A stretch of DNA of 64,000 nt from Owenia fusiformis (lineage: Eukaryota; Annelida; Polychaeta; Sabellida; Oweniidae): assembly GCA_903813345.2 (NCBI GenBank), contig CAIIXF020000010.1:33843425-33907424 (forward strand). The letters run 5' to 3'. The position numbers and the translations under genes were made by a program. The notes below the pieces were generated by a model. It ran no database searches, was not told where the DNA came from, and saw nothing but the letters and a program-made list of their open reading frames with translations. Below, one piece after another: positions 16,764-27,772 of the stretch (position 1 is the stretch's first letter; each line of letters starts with the position of its first letter).

Positions 16764-19700
16764 GTATGTCTCATTGAAATAATGGGCATAAACGAGGATC
16801 TAAAAATGGTTGAGGCAAATTTAAATTAGTGAGGCAAATTTGAATTGGTGAGGCAAATGTGAATTGGTGAGGCAAAATTGAATTGGTGAGGCAAATTTAA
16901 ATAGGTGAGGCAAATTTGAATTGGTGAGGCAAATGTGAATTGGTGAGGCAAATTTGAATTAGTGAGGCAAATTTTAATTTGTGAGGCAAATTCAATTAGG
17001 ACTTATTAGGTGAGGCAAATTTAAATTAATGAGGCAAATTTGAGGTAAAGGAGAAAATATACTGTCATAAGATTTTATTTACACTGTTTCAATGATGGAT
17101 ACGGCCTTGGGGCTCATGAATAGATGTAACTATAAAGTGGAGTGGATTGGAATACTTTGATAGATCACCACAAATTCACATAAAATTGATATAAAACCTA
17201 TAAAAGTTTATTCCATCAAAGATATACCCAGTTAGTACTCAAAATTACCGAATCTGAATCTGAATAGAAATAATTCAGAAACGAGTATCAGTCTATCAGT
17301 CAACAATCAGTTAACATAACCAAAGGAAATGCCATTTCAACATTTCAATAATGTCGATATGAAATCAGTTATACACATTTCAATAATGTCGATATGAAAT
17401 CAGTTATACAAATAATGTAATAATATAAAGTAAACAACAATTATGGATGAAGTGATGTATATGTATGCACAAAAATGAATTATGATATTATTGTTCTTTT
17501 TGCCACAATACAATATTTTCACATTTATCACAATCAAATGACAGGTTGTTGTGTATACCTGTCGATGTTTTGAAAGGGCTCGTCAGGATGGAATGGTTAT
17601 GTTAAAAGTAATGAAGGACTACGACGAGAGGCTGAGGAAATTAAAACATATTGAGCTCAATAAACCTTATTTGCTGAAATTCAAAATTATCAATGATTAG
17701 TAGATAGTTTTGAAAATTCATGACGTCATTTCAATTATGTTGAACAATTATCTTTAAGATAAATATACATATATATTTTTTTAGCAAGGGGAAGAGATGA
17801 AAGGGCAAGGTGACATTGAGAAGGGGGTGTTGGCAGAACCTAAAAACCCATTCAGCCCCCTGGCTTGGAAATCCTTGCTAGGCCTCGGGTAAGTCTGTAT
17901 TTGCTTCATATATTTCAAGTACTCCGTGCATTGTATATTTCAAGTAGGCATAGTCATTTCATATATTTTAATTACTCCTTGCATTGTATATTTCAAGTAG
18001 GCATAGTCATTTTATATATTTCAATTACTTCTTGCATTGTATATTTCAAGTAGGCATAGTCATTTTATATATTTCAAGTTCTTACTTCATATAGTTCCTG
18101 TAGTCATTTCATATGATTCAATTACTTGCTTCATATATTTCAAGTAGTCATTTTATATATTTCAATTACTTGCTTCATATCTTTCAAGCAGTCATTTTAT
18201 ATATTTCAATTACTTGCTTCATATCTTTCAAGCAGTCATTTTATATATTTCAATTACTTGCTTCATATATTTCAAGTAGTCATTTTATATATTTCAATTA
18301 CTTGCTTCATATCTTTCAAGTAGTCATTTTATATATTTCAATTACTTGCTTTATATCTTTCAAGTTGTCATTTTATATATTTCAATTACTTGCTTCATAT
18401 CTTTCAAGAAGTCATTTTATAAATTTCAATTACTTGCTTTATATCTTTCAAGTTGTCATTTTATATATTTCAATTACTTGCTTCATATCTTTCAAGCAGT
18501 CATTTCACATATTTCAAGTACTTGCTTCATATAGTTCAAGTAGTCATTTCATATATTTCAATTACTTGCTTCATATAGTTCAATTAGTCATTTTATATAT
18601 TTCAATTACTTGCTATATCTTTCAAGTAGTCATTTTATAAATTTCAATTACTTGCTTCATACAGTTCAAGTAGTCATTTCATGCATTTCAAAAACTTGCT
18701 TCTAGATAATTGCTTGCTTCTATATAGTTCAAGTAGGCCTAGTCATTTCATATATTTCAATTACTTGCTTCATATAGTTCAAGTAGTCATTTTATAAATT
18801 TCAATTACTTTCTTTATATCTTTCAAGTTGTCATTTTATATATTTCAATTACTTGCTTTATATAGTTCAAGTAGTCATTCCATGCATTTCAAAAACTTGC
18901 TTCTATATAATTTTATACTATTAATACCACGCGGTCCTAACTTCGACCGTTATTTTGAATTTTTGACCTACCGGATGTTTGAAAATCAAGGATTACGAGT
19001 CTCATACTGCACCGTTTTTCTTCAAACTTGTTCCATTCAAAGCATAACAAAAATCCTTTTCTGATGGTACATTATTCTCTTAAACAGAGTCCCTACTTCC
19101 AGCGGCATTTTGGTCCCCAGCTGTAAGAAGGCCTTCTAACAGCTGGGGACCAAAACGCTGCTAGAACGAGGGACTCTTTACAATAAAGTAATGCACCGAC
19201 AGAAAGGCAATTTTGTTCTGCTTTTAATGGTATAAGTTTGAAGAAAAACGGTGCAGTATGAGAGTCGCAATCCTTGATTTTCAAACATCCGGTAGGTCAA
19301 ATATTCAAATTGATGGTCGAAGTTAGGACCGCGTGAATACATTTGCTTCATATATTCTCAAGGTCTTGCCTTCTATATTTCAGTGTGTTTATCTATGCCT
19401 CATATACTATACTAGTCCATTTGTGTGAAGTTGATGGCAAGTTGCCCTTCAGTACTGCATCAATGGTACTCTCTATAGAAGTATTAAAGGTAAATGCTCT
19501 TCAATACTGCATCAATGGTACTCTCTATAGAAGTACTAAAGGTAAATGTTCTTCAATACTGCATCAATGGTACTCTCTATAGAAGTACTAAAGCTAAATG
19601 TTCTTCAATACTGCATCAATGGTACTCTCTATAGAAGTATTAAAGGTAAATGTTCTTCAATACTGCATCAATGGTACTCTCTATAGAAGTACTAAAGGTA

Positions 19701-22700
19701 TTATGTTCTTCAATACTGCTTCAATGGTACTCTCTATAGAAGTGTTAAAGGTAAATGTTCTTCAATACTGCATCAATGGTACTCTCTATAGAAGTACTAA
19801 AGGTAAATGTTATTCAATACTGCATCAATTGTACTCTCTATAGAAGTATTAAAGGTATTATGTTCTCCAATACTGCTTCAATGGTACTCTCTATAGAAGT
19901 ACTAAAGGTATTATGTTCTTCAATACTGCTTCAATGGTACTCTCTATAGAAGTGTTAAAGGTAAATGTTCTTCAATACTGCATCAATTGTACTCTCTATA
20001 GAAGTACTAAAGGTATTATGTTCTCCAATACTGCTTCAATGGTACTCTCTATAGAAGTACTAAAGGTATTATGTTCTTCAATACTGCTTCAATGGTACTC
20101 TCTATAGAAGTGTTAAAGGTAAATGTTCTTCAATACTGCATCAATGGTACTCTCTATAGAAGTACTAAAGCTAAATGTTCTTCAATACTGCATCAATTGT
20201 ACTCTCTATAGAAGTACTAAAGGTATTATGTTCTTCAATACTGCTTCAATGGTACTCTCTATAGAAGTACTAAAGGTATTATGTTCTTCAATACTGCTTC
20301 AATGGTACTCTCTATAGAAGTATTAAAAGTAAATGTTCTTCAATACTGCTTCAATAGTACTCTCTATAGAGGTGTTAAAGTATTAAAGCTATTATACATT
20401 GTTTAAATCTAGAGTAACAACTAACAGTTGAAAGACCCAAATGAGTGAATATTCCTAAGACATGCCTCTTATAATAAAACTAATTAAATGCATTGTTTTT
20501 AACGCAACAAATTAAACACATTCCAGGAATTTCTCACATGAAATACTTATTTTAGGATAGTTATTTTTTCTGTTTTCAGATAACTATTTCAATCACAGCA
20601 TTGTTACCTGAGATTAAAGAAAATGGCTTCCCGAGGCCCACATTAAGTTATGTAATGTTGTTCGCTGTTCCTGCTATACTATATGCACTGAATAACAATA
20701 TATCAGCCCACATGCAGCTGCAAATGGACCCTGCTACATACCAGGTAAAACTATCACATCAGCCTATGAGAGAATATGTCCTTATATGGTCATATTCATT
20801 TCCATATTTGTGCATGTAGATATCCCACAATGCAAATGTGGTTAAAAAGTTTCATTAAAAAATGAATGTTGTGTGTAGAAAATCAATAGTGTATGTACAA
20901 TAAATTCTGTTATTCCCATTTCTGCCTTGAAAGTGTAAGCATCATCATCAATAGGTGACATGATTAACTGGATTAATCTATTTCTGACATGATTAGCTGA
21001 CATGATTAACTGTTTCAAACATATGTATTAGTTGTATAGGAAATAAGCACATATTTCAAAAGGTTTTAATATAAAAAGATGAGAAGTGCATTTTCCATGA
21101 AAAAACCTACCATCATATCCCTATACGTTTGAGAACACAAAAGGGCAATATTTTAAACACAACAAAGTCTCTGTAAATCATATCTACCATAAACAAAATT
21201 TGAGACTGCTCTTCATACATGTATATTTCAATGCAGTTTTGTGTGATAACATTACAGATCAGGGTGTCCCATATGTTTTAATAATTTTGCAAAGAAACTT
21301 TGATTTTTAGAGCAAAATTATTAAAACATACGGGACACCCTGTACAATAATGTACTTTATTTTGTAATTGATTAAATTCTCTTTAAGTTTATTTTTTACC
21401 ATAGTATTTCTTTTAAATTTTTAGGTCCTAGGGAATCTCAAGATATTATCTACAGCTTTCTTATACAGACTGATAATAAAACGTCCAATAACTGGCGTAC
21501 AGTGGGTCTCATTGGGTCTTTTAGCAACGGCTGGTATTTGTAACAGGTATGGTTGATTTTTAAAAAAAATTTTTATTTATTAAAATCAATGTAACGTATT
21601 TACAGGTTTTAGTGGTTTTAGAGGTTTTAGGGTGACTACTTACACTTACGTAACACATTATTTGGCTGTCCATGATTTATGTCTTTATTTCCCAATAGAT
21701 TTTTTATGTATTCAAAGTTCAGAGATGTGTCAGTTTTTCCAAATTATCTTTGTTTCTTTAAGTTACAGCTGTTATATGTACCAGTTAGGGCTGTTTAAAG
21801 GATGCCTACTTACATTATTTTTCTGTCCATGCTCATGATATATATTATTATGTTTCAATCTCCCAATAGATCCAGTTTGTATTATCAAATGGTCAAAATT
21901 GTTTGAGATTTAAAATTCAGAAATGTGTCAGTTTTATCTTTGTGTCTCTTTGCTATTGAATGTTTTGTAGTGTACAGTAAAACTTATGTAATATACCTCT
22001 GGGAGTGGCTAAATGTGTTTGGAATGGCAATGTGCACAAACACTGCACATTTTATGGTATTTGATGGGGAAACCTGTAGATTAGATAAGGCATTAACATC
22101 CAAAATGTCACCACCATTTGTTATAGATGCCAACCAATGATTGCTAACAGCCATCACAAAAAAACTGAGACCATCACAATATGTCACCACTTTTTGATGG
22201 TGGCATAAAAATGAAACCTAAAAAGCTTTAACGTTGAGATGTGTTCAGATTAGACAGATCCTCGGATATACAGTTCTTACATTAAATGCTTGCAAGTGAT
22301 CTCCCCAGGATTTTTTCTCAAGTGGGTGCAAAATTCTCATTTTCACAAATCAGACCAAAATTGGTCAAAATATGCCAATTTTTCTCGATTTTTCTCATTT
22401 TCAAGTGGGTGCAAATGGATTTTCAGGTGGGTGCAAGGCTGCTTTCAAAATCTCAGGTGGGTGTTGCGCCCATTTGATTTAATGCTGGGGAGTCAAGTAT
22501 TAATATTTTTGCAATTTCTTTATTTACAGCTATGGGGGATTCCAAGCGAAGGCAGATGAGAAATCAGCAGGGGAAATCCACATAACCATGAAAGGCCTCA
22601 TTATGATTTCAATCTACTGTTTTATATCAGGCCTAGCTGGAGTTTATACCGAGTATATCCTCAAAAGACATTATCAGGTATGTTATATTTATTTTTATAG

Positions 22701-25700
22701 TTTAGTTTATTTCGTTGTTTATAGTGGAAGGTACATAATCAAAAAATTAAAGAATTGAGTATAACTTTACAAGTTTAGCCAGCCCACTTTGGGTGTGTTA
22801 TTCACACGAAATTGATTTCCATAATTTATCTGGATGTCAGCTCATAGATGTCAGATCATAGATGTCAGTTCAGAATGCAGTTTCTAACATTGAGTGTATT
22901 ACTGAAATACTATGCATTTCACACCTGAAAATAAAATAACTAATATTGTTCAGAACAGCAGAAATTTGCAAAAATGTGAATGTAAACATTTGCTTAATAG
23001 TGCAGTCAGTTAGGTTTTTAATTGCACATGCTATATATAAAGCACCATTTTTTGACAGAAGTATCATGAATACATATATTTTTGATATCTAACGAAGTAG
23101 TGGTAAAAAGTTGCCCCAGATGATAATAGCAGGCCTCGAAATTTTTGCACATTTACATTGAGCTCCATGTTAATTTATCAGTCTTCATAAGGCCCCTTGC
23201 AGAACAGTTAAAGAGAAATAAAGCCAATGTTCCTAGTATGTTACAATAACATGATTATCTTCAAAATAAGAAGGGTTTTTTTTTTTCTTTTACCTAGTTC
23301 CAAAGATATAGGAGTCTCATTTTCTAGAAAAATCCACTATGAAATTTTCTAATATTGTAGATTTCTATAGTCAATATATTGACTTAAAAGAAATCAAACA
23401 GGCACATTTCTAAAAATTTCTTATTTTTAACATATTTAGCCGTGAAGTTGTATAAAAAACCTATATTGAGCCCCATGTTAATTTGTCAATTTTCAAAAGA
23501 CCCCCTGCAGAACAGTTCTAAAGTAATAAAGCCCATATTCCTAGTATCTTACAATAACATGATTATCTTCAAAATAAGAAGGGTTGTTTTTTTTCTTTTG
23601 CCTAGTTCCAAAGATATTGGCATTTGAATTTTGGAAAATCCCCATTGGCTGCCATTATAAACTGCTATCAATATAACTTTATTAAAGTGTCCTTTTCTCA
23701 AAAAGTGTACTATGAAATTTTCTAATATTGTAGATTTCTATAGTTGATATATTGACTTAAAAGAAATCAAACAGGCACATTTCTAAAAAATTCTTATTTT
23801 TGATATATTTAGCCGTGAAGTTGTATAAAAAACCTTTATTGAGCCCCATGTTAATTTATCAATTTTCAAAATAGCAGGCCTCGAAAATCTTGCCCATTTA
23901 CATTGAGCTCCATGTTAATTCATCAATCTTCAAAAGACCCCCTGCAGAACAGTTCTAAAGTAATAAAGCCCATATTCCTAGTATCTTACAACAACATAAT
24001 TATCTTCAAAATAAGAAGGGTTGTTTGTTTTCTTTTGCCTAGTTCCAAAGATATTGACATTTGAATTTTGGAAAATCCCCATTGGCTGCCATTATAAACT
24101 GCTATCAATATAGCTTTATTAAAGTGTGCTTTTCTCAAAAAGTCTACTATGAAATTTTTTAGTATTGTAGATTTCTATAGTTCATATATTGACTTAAAAA
24201 AATTCGAACAGGCCTATTTCTAAAAATTTCTTATTTTTGATATATTTAGCCGTGAAGTTGTATAAAAACCTATATTGAGCCCCATGTTAATTTATCAATC
24301 TTCAAAAGACCCCCTGCAGAACAGTTCTAAAGTAATAAAGCCCATATTCCTAGTATCTTACAATAACATGATTATCTTCAAAATAAGAAGTTTTTTTTTT
24401 CTTTTGCTTAGTTCCAAAGATATTGGCGTTTGAATTTTGGAAAATCCCCATTGGCTGCCATGCTATCAAGATGGCTTTATCAAAGTGTCCTTTTCTCAAA
24501 AAGTCTACTATGAAATTTCCTTATATTGCAGATTTCTATAGTTAATATATTGACTTTAAAGAAATAAAACAGGCACATTTCTAAAAATTTCTTATTTTAA
24601 TATATTTAGCAGTGAAGTTGTATAAAAAACCTGTGTGCAACTTAATGGCTAAATATATAAAAAACTTTTTAGAAATGTGCCTTTTCGATTTTTTAAAGTC
24701 AATATATTAACTATAGAAATGTGCAATATAAGAAAATTCCATAGTGGAGTTTATGAGAAAATGACACTTGAGTAAAGACATATTGATAGCGGCCAATGGG
24801 TATTCTCCAAAATTCAAATGTCAGTATCTTTGGATGTAGGCAAAAGATAAAAAAAAACAATTCTTCTTATTTTGAAGATCATTATGTTATTGTAACACAC
24901 TAGGAATGTGGGCTTCAACACTTTAAAACTGTTCTGCAGCGGGTCTTTGGAAGATTGATAAATTAACATGGGACTCAATATAGGTTTTTTATACAACTTC
25001 ACTGCTAAATATATTAAAAATCAGAAATTTTTAGAAATGTGCCTGTTTGATTTCTTTAAGGTCAATATATTGACTATAGAAATCTGCAATATAAGAAAAT
25101 TTCATAGTAGACTTTTTCAGAAAAGGACACTTTAATAAAGCCATCTTGATAGCGGTTTATAATGGCAGCCAATGGAGATTTTCCAAAATTCAAACGCCAA
25201 TATCTTTGGAACTAGGCAAAAGAAAAAAACAACCCTTCTTATTTTAAAGATAATCATGTTATTGTAAGATACTAGGAATATGGGCTTTATTACTTTAGAA
25301 CTGTTCTGCAGGGGGTCTTTTGAAGATTGATGAATTAACATGGAGCTCAATGTAAATGGGCAAGATTTTCGAGGCCTGCTATCATCAACTGGGAGGACTT
25401 TTCAACACAACTTCGTTAGATATCAAAAATATATGTACCAAAGATGCTTTGGTCAAAAAATGGTGCTTTATAGCATGTGCAATTCTATGGTTTTATTGAC
25501 CTAACTGACTGCACTATAAAGATTATTTTCTGAGGCAATTTGTAAACATGTTCATCTCTTTTGCAGACATCAATCCACCTACAAAATACATTGTTATATA
25601 CTTTTGGTATTGTGTTGAATGGAAGCGCATTTGTCATACAGGCATTAACATCAGGTGATAAAGGTATGTAGTCTCGATCTCACCCTTTGGGGCTATAATT

Positions 25701-27772
25701 TGATCAGTTTGCATGGCAGTGAGCAAGACGATGGGTGAGAGTTCCAATCAGTCTTGTCTATGCATTTGCAGGGCAATTTTCAGGGATGTTTTAGTCAATT
25801 AAATCAAGTATCGACAATGTGAAAATAGCTCGACATTATGTCAAAACTGAAAGATAAATGTTTTGTGCTGGATGATCAATTTATAAAGAATTACAACTTA
25901 ATGATATGCAATTTTAAAATGTTCTAGCTTGTGATAAGCCATACACCCCCTGGGGTGTCTTTATCATTATTATGTAAATATGTTAATATGATTTTAATAA
26001 ATAAATAAAAAAAATAAAATAAAAAAAAATAAAAAATTTATATTTTTCTGTAAATCCTCTCATGGTTTATTATGTCACCACCAAAAGTGGTGACATATTG
26101 TTATGGTCTCCGTTTTTTTTGCGACGGCGGTTGGTGGTTGGCGTCCGGCGTCTGTAACAATTTCTTACAACTTCCTATAACTTAACAAATACTGTTTAGA
26201 CTGACTTCAATTTTTTTCTAAATCATCTACATGTTCTCAGAAGTTTAAATCTGACTTTAGATTTGACATTTGACCTTCAATGACCTTCTCAAGGTCAAAA
26301 AGGTCTTTTTTCAACTTGCTTCACATTGACTAAATTTTTTTTCAAAATCATCTACATGTTCTCAGAAATTCAAATCTGACTTTAGATTTGACATTTGACC
26401 TTCAAATCTGACTTTAGATTTGACATTTGACCTTCAATGACCTTCTCAAGGTCAAAAAAGGTCAAAAAGGTCTGTTTTCAACTTGCTTCAAATTGACTAA
26501 ATTTTTTTTTCAAAATCATCTACGTGTTCTCAGAAATTCAAATCTGACTTAAGATTTGACTTAAGATTTGACATTTGACCTTCAATGACCTTCTCAAGGT
26601 CAAAAAAGGTCAAAAAGGTCTGTTTTCAACTTGCTTCAAATTGACTATAAAAATTTTTCAAAATCATCTACGTGTTCTCAGAAATTCAAATCTGACTTTA
26701 GATTTGACTTAAGATTTGACATTTGACCTTCAATGACCTTCTCAAAGTCAAAAAAGGTCAAAAAGGTCTTTTTTCAACTTGCTTCAAATTGACTAAATTT
26801 TTTTTCAAAATCATCTACATGTTCTCAGAAATTCAAATCTGACTTTAGATTTGACATTTGACCTTCAATGACCTTCTCAATGTCAAAAAAGGTCAAAAAG
26901 GTATTTTTTCATCTTGCTTCAAATTGACTAAATTTTTTTTCAAAATCATCTACATGTTCTCAGAAATTCAAATATGACTTTAGATTTGACTTTAGATTCG
27001 ACATTTGACCTTCAATGACCTTCTCAAGGTCAAAAAAGGTCAAAAAGGTCTTTTTTCAACTTGCTTCAAATTGACTAATTTTTTTTTCAAAATCATCTAC
27101 ATGTTCTCAGAAATTCAAATCTGACTTTAGATTTGACATTTGACCTTTAATGACCTTCTCAAGATCAAAAAGGTCAAAAAGGTCTGTTTTCAACTTGCTT
27201 CAAATTGACCAAATTTTTTTTTCAAAATCATCTACATCTTTTCAGAAGTTCAAATTTGACTTTACAAGTTCTCAGAAATTCAAATCTGACTTAAGTTTGA
27301 ACTCATAATATTGTGAGCAACTAGGTGGTGACATTTTGTCATGTTAATGCCTTGTATTTTTCCTAATTTACATTGAATCAAAAAAGAGAATCAATTTTCA
27401 GTTGTCATGAGTATGTTGGAGGAAGCATGCCCCATTCACCAGCAAATACACTCAAAAGAGATTGTTTAATACTTTACTGATCGACAATTTTTAAAATGTA
27501 AATTTATTTCATTTTCAGATGCTGGTTTTAATCCTTTTCATGGCTACACAATATATACAGTTCTACTTATTATGTCACAAGCATTTTGCGGTCTCCTAAT
27601 GTCGGCCATCTTTAAACACGGAAACAATATCACGAGGCTGTTTATAATTTCCTGCGCAATGTTAGTGACGACTGTTCTATCCATAGTGATATTTGGACTT
27701 AAGCTAAACTTGTTTTTCTGTGCATCATTTGGGCTGGTTATTTCAGCACTGGTGTTATATCACAGAACATAA
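16710..27772 (+). CDS. SLC35A4: SLC35A4-type nucleotide-sugar transporter (8 exons, complete)
   Basis: Golgi multi-pass drug/metabolite-superfamily transporter; the vertebrate orthologue has been linked to UDP-sugar or CDP-ribitol transport. Exons: 16710-16763, 17785-17888, 19384-19489, 20580-20744, 21425-21546, 22530-22677, 25567-25663, 27519-27772. All junctions are GT-AG with consistent phases, giving 349 aa (human about 324). Diagnostic segments: CEVDGKLPFSTASM (CHVDGRVPF in human), YALNNN, MDPATYQVLGNLKI, SGLAGVYTEYILKRH, GLLMSAIFKHGNNITRLF. About ten hydrophobic segments. The N-terminus holds DKVPLL, fitting an acidic di-leucine sorting motif. An in-frame TGA lies three codons upstream of the chosen ATG, whose Kozak context is weak. 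Vertebrate SLC35A4 has its coding region in one exon, so the eight-exon structure differs. SLC35A1/2/3 are less good matches. Confidence 0.94.
16803..17045 (+). repeat. 19-bp array in SLC35A4 intron 1 with donor-like units
   Basis: About twelve copies of GGTGAGGCAAATTTGAATT, starting some 45 bp after the exon 1 donor. Most units contain TTGGTGAGG, a good match to a 5' splice site. Confidence 0.9.
17785..17888 (+). CDS. SLC35A4: SLC35A4 exon 2 (N-terminus into TM1)
   Basis: Residues 19-53. Hydrophilic, then NPFSPLAWKSLLGLG entering the first membrane segment. Acceptor TTTTTTTAG, donor GTAAGT, ending with two bases of a Gly codon that exon 3 completes. Confidence 0.85.
17898..18925 (+). repeat. 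44-bp minisatellite filling SLC35A4 intron 2
   Basis: Over twenty copies of a 44-bp unit (TGCTTCATATCTTTCAAGCA then GTCATTTTATATATTTCAAT). It begins about 10 bp after the exon 2 donor. The unit resembles the sequence before the exon 3 acceptor (TTTGCTTCATATATTCTCAA), and the foldback at 18928-19335 interrupts the array just before that acceptor. Confidence 0.92.
18928..19335. mobile_element. 409-bp foldback element, copy 2, next to SLC35A4 exon 3
   Basis: Palindrome with ends CACGCGGTCCTAAC and GTTAGGACCGCGTG, flanked on both sides by AATAC (a likely 5-bp target duplication). It ends 48 bp before exon 3, so it must be spliced across. Confidence 0.88.
19384..19489 (+). CDS. SLC35A4: SLC35A4 exon 3 (TM1-TM2)
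   Basis: Residues 53-88: VFIYASYTILVHLCEVDGKL and PFSTASMVLSIEVLK, matching the human LCHVDGRVPF region. Acceptor TATATTTCAG. The donor chosen is the first of about 18 tandem copies (AAG|GTAAAT at 19490), because only it joins exon 4 in frame. Confidence 0.92.
19447..20395 (+). repeat. 52/53-bp array of duplicated 5' splice sites (about 18 copies) at SLC35A4 exon 3
   Basis: Each unit repeats the last 40 or so exon 3 bases (TACTGCATCAATGGTACTCT .. GAAGTATTAAAG) plus donor GTAAAT or GTATTA. Donor positions: 19490, 19542, (19594 mutated to CT), 19646, 19698, 19751, 19803, 19855, 19908, 19961, 20013, 20066, 20119, (20171 CT), 20223, 20276, 20329, and a rearranged last copy near 20380. Fifteen keep GT. 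Units are 52 bp with GTAAAT and 53 bp with GTATTATG. Confidence 0.96.
20580..20744 (+). CDS. SLC35A4: SLC35A4 exon 4 (TM2-TM3)
   Basis: Residues 89-143, including AILYALNNN and MQMDP-like MQLQMDPATYQ, the family signature between TM3 and TM4. Acceptor TGTTTTCAG, donor GTAAAA, phase 0. Confidence 0.95.
21260..21342. mobile_element. 83-bp hairpin MITE in SLC35A4 intron 4
   Basis: CAGGGTGTCCCATATGTTTT pairs with its near-complement AAAACATACGGGACACCCTG, with TA following the right end. Only about 20 bp of loop. Confidence 0.8.
21425..21546 (+). CDS. SLC35A4: SLC35A4 exon 5 (TM4-TM5)
   Basis: Residues 144-184: VLGNLKILSTAFLYRLII, then QWVSLGLLATAGICN. Acceptor TTTTTAG, donor GTATGG; the Ser codon is split. 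Confidence 0.95.
22085..22209 (-). mobile_element. Miniature copy of the GTCACCACC TIR family, intron 5
   Basis: One end AAGGCATTAACATCCAAAAT-GTCACCACC, the other GAGACCATCACAATATGTCACC-ACTTTTTGATGGTGGCAT. Both ends match the ends of the 1.3-kb element at 26071-27335, reversed. The internal core is missing. Confidence 0.65.
22290..22494 (+). mobile_element. Short MITE-like element in SLC35A4 intron 5
   Basis: GTGATCTCCCCAGGAT start and GCTGGGGAG near the end, with three CAAGTGGGTGCAAA-type repeats. Related to the 14135-14757 element but without a large core array. Confidence 0.5.
22530..22677 (+). CDS. SLC35A4: SLC35A4 exon 6 (TM6)
   Basis: Residues 184-233. A luminal loop (YGGFQAKADEKSAGEIHITM), then MISIYCFISGLAGVYTEYIL. 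Acceptor TATTTACAG, donor GTATGT. Confidence 0.95.
22993..25521. mobile_element. 2.5-kb foldback element in SLC35A4 intron 6
   Basis: The outer arms (TAATAGTGCAGTCAGTTA at 22995 and its complement near 25505; GATATCTAACGAAGT with its inverse) enclose about four direct copies of a roughly 400-bp unit (GAGCCCCATGTTAATTTATC, CCCCTGCAGAACAGTTCTAA). About two further copies follow in opposite orientation, with a turn near 24640. The intron RNA could fold into a very long hairpin. No transposase. Confidence 0.88.
25567..25663 (+). CDS. SLC35A4: SLC35A4 exon 7 (TM7)
   Basis: Residues 234-266: SIHLQNTLLYTFGIVLNGSA and FVIQALTSGD, matching LQNLFLYTFGVLLN of human. It follows a 2.9-kb intron filled by a foldback element. 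Acceptor CTTTTGCAG, donor GTATGT. Confidence 0.94.
26071..27335 (+). mobile_element. TIR element (ATGTCACCACC) with about 140-bp tandem core
   Basis: Ends ATGTCACCACC and GGTGGTGACAT. The core is about eight copies of a 135-150 bp unit (ATCATCTACATGTTCTCAGA, GACTTTAGATTTGACATTTG, CAATGACCTTCTCAAGGTCA). AGGTCA hexamers are spaced by three or four A in many units. Lies in SLC35A4 intron 7. Terminal fragments of the family at 22085, 33523, 36228 and about 37750-37900. Confidence 0.85.
27519..27772 (+). CDS. SLC35A4: SLC35A4 exon 8 (TM8-TM10, stop)
   Basis: Residues 266-349 and TAA. Contains IMSQAFCGLLMSAIFKHGNN, ITRLF and the last membrane segments, ending LVLYHRT. Acceptor CATTTTCAG. The last 47 coding bases and stop are copied again in the 3' flank (27823-27887). 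Confidence 0.95.

Noticed and set aside
18113-18640. 175-codon ORF
   Set aside because: Artefact of the 44-bp intron 2 minisatellite.
19598-20317. Series of 64-81 codon ORFs starting MFFNTASM
   Set aside because: They are the duplicated exon 3 ends in the donor array. Each runs to a stop in the next units and lacks the rest of the transporter.
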